Below, in pieces: positions 7,667 to 16,300 of a DNA stretch of 64,000 nt. The stretch's first letter is position 1. The number at the start of each line of letters is the position of its first letter. The DNA is from Nakamurella lactea DSM 19367 (GTDB lineage Bacteria > Actinomycetota > Actinomycetes > Mycobacteriales > Nakamurellaceae). The DNA lies in NCBI RefSeq assembly GCF_000426645.1, contig NZ_AUFT01000005.1:124001-188000 (forward strand). The letters are read 5' to 3'. Both the position numbers and the translations under genes were made by a program. A model generated the notes under the pieces. It did not search any database. It was not told where the DNA came from and was given only the letters and a program-made list of their open reading frames with translations.

Positions 7667-9417
7667 GTCCGCTGCCGACCACCGCGCTGATCGCACCGCA
7701 GGTCACGGTGAACGGCCTCCAGCTGTCCCAGCTGGACCTGGGTCGGTTGTCGGGGATGAAGATCAGCAGCGGACTGCGACTGCCGGCCAGGGCCGTGTTG
7801 CGGTTCGCCGACGAGGGTTACCTGCTCAGTGCCGGCGAGACCTACAAACTGGCGAACGCGGTGCGCATCACCATGGCCGACGGCACGCTGCTGTTCGGCG
7901 GCGAGATCACCGGGGTCGACCTGCGTCTGGAGCGCGGGGGACCTGAGCTGATCGTGACGGCCGACGACCTGGCGTACAAGCTGGCACTGGGCAGTCGGGT
8001 ACGGACGTTCACCCAGCAGACCTTCTCCGAGGTGGTGACGACGATCGCCCAGGAGGCCGGCCTGTCAGCCGACATCGCCTCGACCAGCACCCGCCACGAC
8101 TACCTGTTGCAGACCGGGTCGGATCTGGCCTTCGTCACCGAGCTGGCCGACCGGGTGGGATATGACTGGTATGTGAATGACCGGACACTGGTCTTCAAAC
8201 CGCCGCCGACGGCGGCGACCGGTCCGACGCTGACCTTCGGGAAGGAACTGAGCGAATTCTCGTTGCGGGCAAGCGGTCTGCATCCGGGCGCTGTCACGGT
8301 GAACGGGTGGTCGCAGGTGCAGAAGCAGTCGGTGCAGGGAACGGCCACCACGGCCTCCGGCCTGCCGACCCCGGCGATGCTCGCGCCGTACCTGAGGGTC
8401 GGGTCTGCGGCGAACCAGAAGATGGTCGGCGCCGCCGAGAGTCCGGCCACCGTTGATGAAGGCCAGCAACTCGCGGAACGACTGCTGCAGGCCTGGGCTG
8501 CCGGCGCGGTGACCGCGACCGGCGTCTGCTACGTCGAACCGACGCTGCGGCCCGGTGTCTCGGTGACGGTGCAGGACGCCGGCCCGGCCAGCGGCAGCTA
8601 CCCGGTGACCGAGGTCGAACACAGCTACTCCGTCCGCGGATTCGAAACCCGCTTCACCGCAGGCGATCGCAGTCCGACGTCGCTGGCCGACTCGCTGGGC
8701 CGCAACGGTTCCTCCAACTTCCGACATTCCGGCATGGTGGTCGGCGTCGTCACCGACGTCGGCAGCAAGAGCGATGCGAACCTGGTGGTCAAGGTCAAGT
8801 TCCCGACCCTCGGTGACGGCATCGAGAGCCACTTCGCCCGGGTGGTGGCGCTCGGCGCCGGTAGTCGGCGCGGCATGACGTTCCTGCCCGAGATCAACGA
8901 CGAGGTGCTGATCGGGTTCGAGAACGGCGACATCCGACGGCCGGTGGTTCTCGGCGGCCTGTACAACGGTAAGGATCTGGCTACCGAATACGGGGTGGCG
9001 AACCGACAGGTCGACAAGCGCCGGATCACTTCGCGGCTCGGCCATTTCATCGAACTGGCCGACGGCTCCGCACCGGCCGACCAGGCGGTGAACATCATCC
9101 TTGCCGGTGAGAAGCACCTGCTGCATCTGGGAAAGGACGCCATCAACGTAACAGCACCGGCGGGGGTGCCGATCAGTCTCAAGGCCGGGTCGGCCGAGAT
9201 CTCCATCTCGGACGCCGGTGACATCGTGATCAAGGGTAAGAGCGTAAAAATAGATGCACAGACCGACGTGCAGACTCACGGGCTCAATGTCAAGACGAAG
9301 GCGGACGTCGGGTTCGAGGTAGAGGGGACATCCACCACGTTGAAAGCGAAGGCACAGGCCGAGATCTCCTCGGGCGGTGTGGTGATGGTCAAGGGCGCAA
9401 TGGTGAAGATCAACTGA
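7663..9417 (+). CDS. CIS spike protein, VgrG/gpD-gp5-like (Afp8-like)
   Basis: 584 residues. The N-terminal ~370 residues resemble phage late control D/gp27-like proteins (GLRLPARAVLRFADEGYLL, LIVTADDLAYKLALGSRVRT, LAFVTELADRVGYDWYVND). An OB-fold follows around residues 355-430 (GVVTDVGSKSDANLVVKVKF, then HFARVVALGAGSRRGMTFLP and EVLIGFENGDIRRPVVLGGLYNG). The C-terminal ~120 residues are short beta repeats of a spike needle (ISISDAGDIVIKGKSVKIDA). The gene overlaps its neighbours at both ends (ATGA, TGATG). No separate PAAR tip gene follows, so the needle may be self-capped or tipped by a protein encoded elsewhere. Confidence 0.92.
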   Translation: MSPLPTTALIAPQVTVNGLQLSQLDLGRLSGMKISSGLRLPARAVLRFADEGYLLSAGETYKLANAVRITMADGTLLFGGEITGVDLRLERGGPELIVTADDLAYKLALGSRVRTFTQQTFSEVVTTIAQEAGLSADIASTSTRHDYLLQTGSDLAFVTELADRVGYDWYVNDRTLVFKPPPTAATGPTLTFGKELSEFSLRASGLHPGAVTVNGWSQVQKQSVQGTATTASGLPTPAMLAPYLRVGSAANQKMVGAAESPATVDEGQQLAERLLQAWAAGAVTATGVCYVEPTLRPGVSVTVQDAGPASGSYPVTEVEHSYSVRGFETRFTAGDRSPTSLADSLGRNGSSNFRHSGMVVGVVTDVGSKSDANLVVKVKFPTLGDGIESHFARVVALGAGSRRGMTFLPEINDEVLIGFENGDIRRPVVLGGLYNGKDLATEYGVANRQVDKRRITSRLGHFIELADGSAPADQAVNIILAGEKHLLHLGKDAINVTAPAGVPISLKAGSAEISISDAGDIVIKGKSVKIDAQTDVQTHGLNVKTKADVGFEVEGTSTTLKAKAQAEISSGGVVMVKGAMVKIN

Positions 9418-9866
9418 TGGACGAGATCCGGGTACCGGCCACCGGCGCCACCGAGGCGCCGCACTACGACGCGAGCTTCGTCGGGCGCGGCTTCTACTGG
9501 CCACTGCAGATCGACCACACCGGGTCGATGCGGATGACAGACGGTGCTGCCGATCTGGACCGGTCGATGGCGATGGTGCTGGCGACCGCGCCCGGCGAGC
9601 GGGTGATGCGGCCGGAGTTCGGCTGCCGGATCTGGGAGCTGCTGTTCGAGCCGGTCACCGCCAACCTCATCGGCTTGATGGCCCAGGCCGTTCGCGATGC
9701 CCTCGCGCAATGGGAGCCGCGGGTGGAGATCGACGACGTGGACCCGATAGCAGATCCGAACGACCCGGCGCTGATCAACATCTCGGTGACCTACCGGGTC
9801 AAGTCCACGAACGACCGGCGCAATCTGGTGTTCCCGTTCTATGTGATTCCCCACGAGGAGGGATGA
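9417..9866 (+). CDS. Baseplate wedge protein, gp25/lysozyme-like fold (Afp9-like)
   Basis: 149 residues with the gp25 signature: LDRSMAMVLATAPGERVMRP, EFGCRIWELLFEP, and a DALAQWEPRVEIDDV helix-strand followed by ISVTYRVKSTNDRRNLVFPF. gp25 binds sheath and wedge and nucleates sheath assembly. The start shares its A with the previous stop (TGATGG), and its stop lies inside the next start (GGATGATG), so it is fully embedded in the baseplate operon. Confidence 0.93.
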   Translation: MDEIRVPATGATEAPHYDASFVGRGFYWPLQIDHTGSMRMTDGAADLDRSMAMVLATAPGERVMRPEFGCRIWELLFEPVTANLIGLMAQAVRDALAQWEPRVEIDDVDPIADPNDPALINISVTYRVKSTNDRRNLVFPFYVIPHEEG

Positions 9867-11824
9867 TGACGATCCCGGCACCCGATCTCGACGACCGGAC
9901 CTTCCAGGACATCGTCGACGAGGCGAAGCGGTTGATCCCCCGGTACACCCCGGAGTGGACGAACCACAATCTCTCCGACCCCGGCGTCGCACTGATCGAG
10001 CTGTTCGCCTGGATGAGCGAAATGGTGCTGTTCCGGGTCAACCAGGTACCCGACCGGTTGTTCGTCCACTTCCTGAACCTGGTCGGGATCACGCCCTTCC
10101 CGCCATCGGTGGCCAGGGCCGACCTGACCTTCTGGTTGTCCGCGGTGCAGGACAGCCCGGTGAGTGTCCCGGCGGGTCTGCAGGTCACCACCGTGGCCGA
10201 TGCCAGCGGTGACCCGGTGGTCTTCACCACCAACTCGGAACTGCTGATCACCCAGCCGACGCTGCGGGCCGCCCTCACCACGGACGCCGAGGCCGATCAG
10301 CTGGTCGATGTGTACGACGATCTCCGATTCCCCGGCGCTTCCGTGGTGTGCTTCACCTCGGTGGGCGAACGCGGGCACCTGATCCCGGGCGATTGCCTGA
10401 TCCTCGGGTTCGCCGAAAGTCTTGCCGGGATGGCCCTTCGGTTGTCCTTCGCGGCCACCGCCCGCGGTATCGGCGTTGATCCGGCCCGGCCGCCGCTGGC
10501 CTGGGAGGTATGGAACGGCGAGGCTTGGATCGCCACCGATGTGTTCTCCGACAGCACGGGTGGGCTCAACCGGGCGGGCGAGGTGGTGCTGATGGTCGGC
10601 CCCGAGCACGAACTGCTGACCCTGGGCCGGACCGCGGCGTATTGGTTGCGGGTGCGCTTGCTGCAGCCCGCGCCCGGCCAGCCGACCTACCAGGAGTCGC
10701 CCCGGATCGAGGATCTCGCGGTGGCCGCGCTCGGGGCGACGGTGGCGGCGGAACATTCGTCGACGGCGGTCCGCGAGGTGCTCGGTCGCTCCGACGGCAG
10801 CCCTGGCCAGGAGTTCGTCGTCGGCTTCCCGCCGGTGCTGCCGCGGCGGGCCGGCGAGACCGTGGTGGTGACCGACGCCGGGAATCCGGTGGAATGGACC
10901 GAAGTGGAGGACTTCTCCCGGTCGACGGCAACCGACCCGCACTTCGTCTGGGAGTCAACCAGCGGGGTGGTCCGGTTCGGCCCCCGGCTGCGCTATCCCG
11001 ACGGCTCGGTCCGCCAGCACGGCCGGATCCCGCGCGACGGCACCGAGATCGCGGTGTCGGGTTACCGGCACGGTGGCGGTTCGGCCGGCAACGTCGGGTC
11101 GCGAACGTTGACGGTGATGCGGTCGGCGGTGCCGTACGTCTCCGGGGTGGTGAACCTGCGCGGCGCGGTCGGTGGGGTGGACGGCGAATCCGTTGCCGAG
11201 GCGAAGATCAGGGGACCGCTGACGCTGCGGACCGGTCAGCGGGCCGTGACGGCTGGGGACTTCGAACGGCTGACCCTCGAGTCGTCGATCGAGGTGGCAA
11301 GGGCCAGGTGTCTGCCGTCGGCGACACCGGGCGGTCCGGTCCGGCTGCTGGTGGTTCCCGCGGTCCGCACGGATCCGGCGACCCATCAGCTCGACGATTT
11401 CGCGCTCAGCGCGCCGCTGTTACGCCGGATCACCGAACACCTCGACGCCCATCGGATCGTCGGGACTGCGGTCGAGGTGGGAACGCCGTTCTACCAAGGT
11501 GTCTCGATCGCCGCGTTGGTCCACGCCCCGGCCGGGCGGCCGATGGCGCTGGTCCGGCAGCGGGCGATGGCGGCATTGACCCGCTACATCCATCCGCTCA
11601 CCGGCGGCGCCGACGCTGCCGGCTGGCTGTTCGACGCGGACCTGAACGCGGCGGCACTGGCCCAGCTGCTGGAGAGCGTGGAAGGCATCGACCGGGTCGA
11701 CGAGGTGCAACTGTTCGAGTACGACCTGCGCACCGGGCGGCGGATCGGTGCCGGCCGGGACATGATCCGGCTGGACCGGCACTCGCTGTTCCTGTCGGGG
11801 CCGCATCGGGTCGTGGTGCGATGA
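9863..11824 (+). CDS. Baseplate wedge protein, gp6/J-like (Afp11-like)
   Basis: 653 residues from ATG 9863 (MMTIPAPDLDDRTFQDIVDE); a second in-frame ATG at 9866 is possible, and GAGGAG at 9854-9859 serves either. The N-terminus has the gp6/J-like signature IPRYTPEWTNHNLSDPGVAL and LFAWMSEMVLFRVNQVPDR. The middle carries TVVVTDAGNPVEWTEVEDFS and WESTSGVVRFG, and the later part has the J-like AVTAGDFERLTLESS motif. These proteins form the wedge ring around the spike. The following junction holds a 38-codon mini-ORF rather than tail protein I directly. Confidence 0.92.
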   Translation: MMTIPAPDLDDRTFQDIVDEAKRLIPRYTPEWTNHNLSDPGVALIELFAWMSEMVLFRVNQVPDRLFVHFLNLVGITPFPPSVARADLTFWLSAVQDSPVSVPAGLQVTTVADASGDPVVFTTNSELLITQPTLRAALTTDAEADQLVDVYDDLRFPGASVVCFTSVGERGHLIPGDCLILGFAESLAGMALRLSFAATARGIGVDPARPPLAWEVWNGEAWIATDVFSDSTGGLNRAGEVVLMVGPEHELLTLGRTAAYWLRVRLLQPAPGQPTYQESPRIEDLAVAALGATVAAEHSSTAVREVLGRSDGSPGQEFVVGFPPVLPRRAGETVVVTDAGNPVEWTEVEDFSRSTATDPHFVWESTSGVVRFGPRLRYPDGSVRQHGRIPRDGTEIAVSGYRHGGGSAGNVGSRTLTVMRSAVPYVSGVVNLRGAVGGVDGESVAEAKIRGPLTLRTGQRAVTAGDFERLTLESSIEVARARCLPSATPGGPVRLLVVPAVRTDPATHQLDDFALSAPLLRRITEHLDAHRIVGTAVEVGTPFYQGVSIAALVHAPAGRPMALVRQRAMAALTRYIHPLTGGADAAGWLFDADLNAAALAQLLESVEGIDRVDEVQLFEYDLRTGRRIGAGRDMIRLDRHSLFLSGPHRVVVR

Positions 11825-11937
11825 GTGGGCGCGTAGGCCCACACGACGTGGGACGAAGCCGAACGTCGTTGGGACGAACGAATAATGTTGCCGGTCGGGG
11901 TGCCTGCGCGAGGGACGAGCGGCAGGGGCCACGATGA
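11821..11937 (+). other. Mini-ORF / dispersed repeat at gene junction (38 codons)
   Basis: An ATG at 11821 overlaps the baseplate gene's stop (ATGA) and the frame ends in TGA at 11935-11937, overlapping the ATG of tail protein I. The peptide begins MSGRVGPHDVGRSRTS and ends GRGACARDERQGPR. Its last 45 bases match the 3' part of the mini-ORF at 52276-52353 at about 39 of 45 positions by hand count. It is therefore a member of the junction repeat family, not a CIS gene. Whether it is translated is unknown; both overlaps would allow coupled re-initiation. Confidence 0.6.
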
Positions 11938-12662
11938 GCGACGACCAGTGGGCCGAGCCGCCGCCTGCAGAACCGCCGGCGGCGGAGGCCGGTCCCGGCC
12001 ATGATCTGGTCGAACCCGTTGCCGGGGCAGAGATTCTGACCAGGCCCGCACCGGGTGCGACCCTGCCCACCGACGCGGCCGGCTGGCCGGCGGTGACGGC
12101 ACCGCGCCGCGACGCCCGGGTCGGGGCGCCACCGCGTCATCAGCAATGGCTCGTCAACCAGCTGCCGGTGGGCATGCTGCAGACCGACTTCTTCGTCCGC
12201 TTCGTCTCGATCTTCCAAGAACTCGGCGAAACTCTCATGCAGGACGCGGATCTGCTCGAGCACGTCCCTGATCTCACCGTATCGCCGACACCGATGCTGT
12301 CGGCGTTGGCCGGCTGGATCGGCGTCGATGCGGTCGATCAGTCGCTGCCCGACCATCTGCAGCGACTGATCCTGGCCAGCTCCGCGCGCGCCCTGGCGCG
12401 CCGCGGCACCGCTAGGGGCCTGCGCGAGTATCTGGCCATGCTGTCCGGTGCCCCCGCCGAGGTGACGGACGGCGGTGGCATCTGGGCCGAGGGCGAGGCC
12501 CCCGCCGATGTCGGCTGGCTGCGGATGAATATCCAGGGCACCGGGCACCTTTCCGAGGACGAATTCGTCGCGATGATCCGCGACGAGATTCCCGCGCACG
12601 TTCGTGCCGAGCTGTGGATCGGCGACCGCAGGGTGCTGAATACCGCCGAGGAGGACCGATGA
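11934..12662 (+). CDS. CIS baseplate tail protein I (gp7/Afp12-like)
   Basis: 242 residues. After ~60 Ala/Pro-rich residues the protein matches the phage tail protein I family: WLVNQLPVGMLQTDFFVRFV, FQELGETLMQDADLLEHVPD, SALAGWIGVDAVDQSLPDHL, LARRGTARGLREYLAMLSG, and a C-terminal IRDEIPAHVRAELWIGDRR. In eCIS it links the wedge to the fibre/cage periphery and is smaller than T4 gp7. The stop overlaps the zinc-ribbon gene's ATG (ATGA at 12659). Confidence 0.87.
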   Translation: MSDDQWAEPPPAEPPAAEAGPGHDLVEPVAGAEILTRPAPGATLPTDAAGWPAVTAPRRDARVGAPPRHQQWLVNQLPVGMLQTDFFVRFVSIFQELGETLMQDADLLEHVPDLTVSPTPMLSALAGWIGVDAVDQSLPDHLQRLILASSARALARRGTARGLREYLAMLSGAPAEVTDGGGIWAEGEAPADVGWLRMNIQGTGHLSEDEFVAMIRDEIPAHVRAELWIGDRRVLNTAEEDR

Positions 12663-13258
12663 CGAACCCGAGACCTGTGGTGCCGGAGGATCTACCGGTG
12701 GAGCTGCCACCGCTGCATCCGCTGCCCCCGCTGCATCCGTTGCCGCCGCTCGGATCGGGGTCTGCGGCCACCCTGCTGACAGCTGCGGTCGCCACCGCGA
12801 CCGACGATGCCGAACTCGGCAACGAGGAACTGATCACCTGTCCGGAGTGCGGCGAGATGGCCACGGTCGACACGGCGCGCCGTCGTGCCGACGACTTCTG
12901 CCGGAACTGTGACTACCCGCTGTTCTGGGCGCGCAGCGCGGTGATCCTGCCCAGCGGCCAGGAGACGGGAGCCTCGCTGCGCCGGTTGCCGGGCACCGTC
13001 GGGCGGGCCGCGACGGCCGCCCTCAACTGCCCGCACTGCAACGAACCCAACTCGCCGATCGCCCTGGTCTGCATCCGCTGCGGCGGCGACATGCACCCGG
13101 TGGCGCCACCGGAGCCCGAACCGGTACCGGAGCCGGTATTCGTTCCGGCGCCGCTGCCCGAGCCGGAGGTCGTCCAGGACCGGTTCTGGTGGATCCTGGC
13201 GTCCGCCCTGGCGCTGTTGCTGGTGATCGCCGCCATCGTCTGGATCCTGCAGGCCTGA
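12659..13258 (+). CDS. Zinc-ribbon protein with C-terminal membrane anchor
   Basis: 199 residues; the ATG overlaps the stop of tail protein I. The first 35 residues are Pro/Leu/His-rich with a PLHPLPPLHPLPPL repeat. Two zinc ribbons follow: Cys 61, 64, 81, 84 (CPECGE and CRNC) and Cys 124, 127, 138, 141 (CPHC and CIRCGGDM). A PEPEPVPEPV linker leads to one hydrophobic span at about 176-198 that ends the protein (ILASALALLLVIAAIVWIL). With no signal sequence this predicts a tail-anchored inner-membrane protein with cytoplasmic zinc ribbons. Co-transcription with the baseplate genes suggests a membrane-docking or assembly role for the CIS; this is inference. Confidence 0.8.
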   Translation: MTNPRPVVPEDLPVELPPLHPLPPLHPLPPLGSGSAATLLTAAVATATDDAELGNEELITCPECGEMATVDTARRRADDFCRNCDYPLFWARSAVILPSGQETGASLRRLPGTVGRAATAALNCPHCNEPNSPIALVCIRCGGDMHPVAPPEPEPVPEPVFVPAPLPEPEVVQDRFWWILASALALLLVIAAIVWILQA

Positions 13259-13277
13259 TCGGCCGGTCGATTCCGCG

Positions 13278-13348
13278 GCCGGGACAACCCTGCTACGCGT
13301 GCGGGAGCGGGCTTGTCTCACAGGTCGGCCGGGACAACCCCGCTACGC
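13278..13348. repeat. Direct repeat pair between convergent CIS operons
   Basis: The 21-base sequence starting GCCGGGACAACCC and ending GCTACGC occurs at 13278-13298 and again at 13328-13348, with one base different and a 50-bp period. It lies in the 125-bp gap where the two CIS operons converge. No strong stem-loop is evident, so its part in termination is unclear. Confidence 0.6.
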
Positions 13349-13383
13349 CTGAGGTCGGCTGCAGCTCACGGGCCGGCCGGGAC

Positions 13384-16300
13384 CTAGGTCATCGGTACCT
13401 CCTTCACGCCGTTGATGCCGGCCGTCGCCGTCACCGTTGCCGTTCCGGTGTAGTCCTTCCCGGCGCTCGTCCAGGCCAGCTTGTAGGTGTGGGCACCGGT
13501 GGCTGCACTCAACTCCAGATAGAGACCGGTGAGCCTGGTGACCGTGATGGCGGTCGCTCCCTCGGTGACCGTGATGCCGGTGAAGACCTTCTGAGTTCCG
13601 GACGTCGGTTGCAGCAGGACTGTCGCGGCAGTCGCGGTGGTCTGGGCGACCGCGGTGGGGGTGAGTACCGTCAGCCCGGCGTTCACCGACTGGCCGGCCG
13701 CCACGACCGAATAGACCGTGCCGCCCACCGAACCGCTCACCGCGACGTGGTAGTTGGGAGTCGGGGAGAGCCCGGTGAACATGGCATTACCGTGCGAGTC
13801 AACGGTTTTCGTTGAACCCGCCGACCCGTTGTCCGGCAGCAGCGTCACCGTACTGCCGGCCGGCAGCGGTGCGCCGTTGCCGACCGGGCGGACGATCACG
13901 GTGCCGGTGGTGGTCGCCGTCAGGGTGGCCGACAACGCCTGCGGCGGTCCGGCCGTGAGCACCTGATCCTCCAGGACGTCCAGGTAGGAAGTGCCGCCGC
14001 TGGTGCGGCTCACCGCAATGTCGTAGGTGCCGGGGGTGATGCCGGTGAGCAGGACGGTGCCGTCGGACCGGACCGTCGGCAGCGTCGGGTTGGCCGGGTC
14101 GGCCGGGATGAGCCGGACGGTGGCTCCGGTGACGGCGGCCGCCGGACCGTCGACGGTCAGCGCTATCGTGGCGGTGGTCGTTGCGTCCAGTACCACCGGG
14201 ATGTCCGCCGAGATGCCCGCCGGGAACACGTGATCGGGCAACACCTTTTGGTAGTATGTGCCGCCGGACTGCCAGTGCACGATGATCGCCCGGGTACCCG
14301 GGGTGACGTCGGACAGCACGACCGCGCCGTTGGCAGCGACGGTCGGCCAACTGGCGTGATTCGGATCGGCCGGGAACAGCTCGACGGTGGCACCGGCCGG
14401 AAGGTTGCCGGAGACCGCGACGCTGGTGGTCAACCTCAGGGTGGACGCGGTGTAGCCGAAGGATCCGGTGATCGTGTGGTTGGTCGAGCCGTCGGCGATG
14501 GTGAGGCTGCCGGCGGTCGCGGCGGCGGCGAAGACGTCGCCGGCGACCGGGTTGGTGGCGGCCAGCGAGTAGGCACCCGTCGGGACGATCTGGGTGGTCC
14601 CGTTGGCCGCCGACTGACCACTGGGGATGGTGACCGACCCGGCGAAAACAGTTGTCCCACCGCTCGTCACGGTGACCGACATGGCCCGAGCGACCGAGTC
14701 CGGGGCACGGTTGGCCACATCCGCAAGCGCGACCCGCGGGATCAACGAGTAACCGGTGAAGGCCACCGTGTTGTTCTTGGTGGCGTCGAGCGTCACCGAC
14801 TCGTCGTCTAGATGGGCGTTGGCACCGGCCAGCCTGAATTTCCAGGCTCCCGGGCTCAGGCAGGTCGGGGTGCCAACGGACAAGGTCGGGTCGGTCGGGC
14901 CGGGAGCCGCTCCCTGGAAGGCCCTTACCGATCCGCTACCGGGACTGCCGTCGAGGGTCAGCGTCGCGGTAACCGCCGCCGCCGTGAACCCGAGCGTGCC
15001 GGACACCGCCTTCGGGTCGACGGAACCGGCGGCCGCGCCGTTCGGGACGGCGATGGTGAAACCGGGGAAGCCACCGGACGGTGCCGTCCAACCGTCGCCG
15101 AGGCCGGTCAGATCCGGCGCCCAGCTGTAGGTTCCGGCCGGCAGCAACACGTTCGCCGTCGCGCTGTTTCCGCTGACCGTCGCCTGGACAGTGACCGAGG
15201 CGTTGGTGCCGTCGGTGCGGGTCACCGTGATCGGCAGGGTCCCGTTGATCGGCGACTGGTCCGTGCAGTCGGTCTTGTTCCACGACGCCGTCAGTGTCGC
15301 CAACCCCTGGTGGAGCAGCGTCGTCTGGCTCTGGGTCGTGCCGCCGGTGGTGGCAGTGACGGTGAACGTGCTGCCGGTGGCCCGGAATCGAGCGGGTAGT
15401 GCGCCGTCGATGCCGGTCTGTTTCGTGGTGGTCGGCTGCCAATCCCCGGTGGCCAGCGGTTGGTTCAAGGAGGCGGTGAACGGCCCGGCCGGCGCCCCGG
15501 CCACCGGAATACCGGTCAGCGGATCCACCGGCTGGCCGACCGCTGCCGCGGTTTGCGTCAGGGTCAGTTCGGTGCCGGCCAGATTCGCCGTGGTCGCACC
15601 GGCCGGCCCCTTGGCGGTGGTCTGCACGGTCAGGTCGACGGTCCGGGCGGCGCGGGTGAGGTTCGCCGTCACCAGCGACGGTGCCGGGTTGGCCGCCCGG
15701 ATCAGGGTGATCTGCGGACTGACGAAGGTGTCGTAACCGGCCGCCGTCACCTGGACGTAGTACAAGCCGTCGGGAATGCCGGTGAATTGCAGTTCGGTCG
15801 CCGGGCCGGCCGGCGGCCAGTTCAGTTCCAGCGGATCACCGCCGAAGTCCTTGGCGATCACGAACAATCCGTTGACGTCGTACTGCATCAGGTCGACGGT
15901 GGCCGCCCCCGTCAGCGGCACACCGCCCGGCCCGTTCACCACCACCCGCTGGTTGTTCGTCTTCAACTGCAGGAACAGCTGCACCAGCAACGGAGTGGTC
16001 TGCCCTTCTCGCACCTCGATCTGGGTGCTCACCGGGTTGAACAGTGGAAGGTCCGGTTGCGGTGCCACCTGTACCTGGTAGGTGCCTGGATTCACCGCCG
16101 GGAAGTCGATGGCCGCGTCGTCACCCTCCGTCGCGCAGCTGGGTAGCTGGCCCTTCTGGTAGTTGCAGGTGTAGGTGCCGTTGGGACCGGAGAGGGTCGC
16201 CGTCATCGGTTGCATGATGGGTGTCTTGGTCGGGTCGTCGACGGACGCGAGCACGATCTGCACCGGTACCGGGTTGATCGGCAGGGTGACCTGCAGTGCC

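Noticed and set aside
8065-9504. Long - strand open frame opposite the spike gene
   Set aside because: It has no domain, start signal or operon context, while the + strand frame is a coupled VgrG-like gene.
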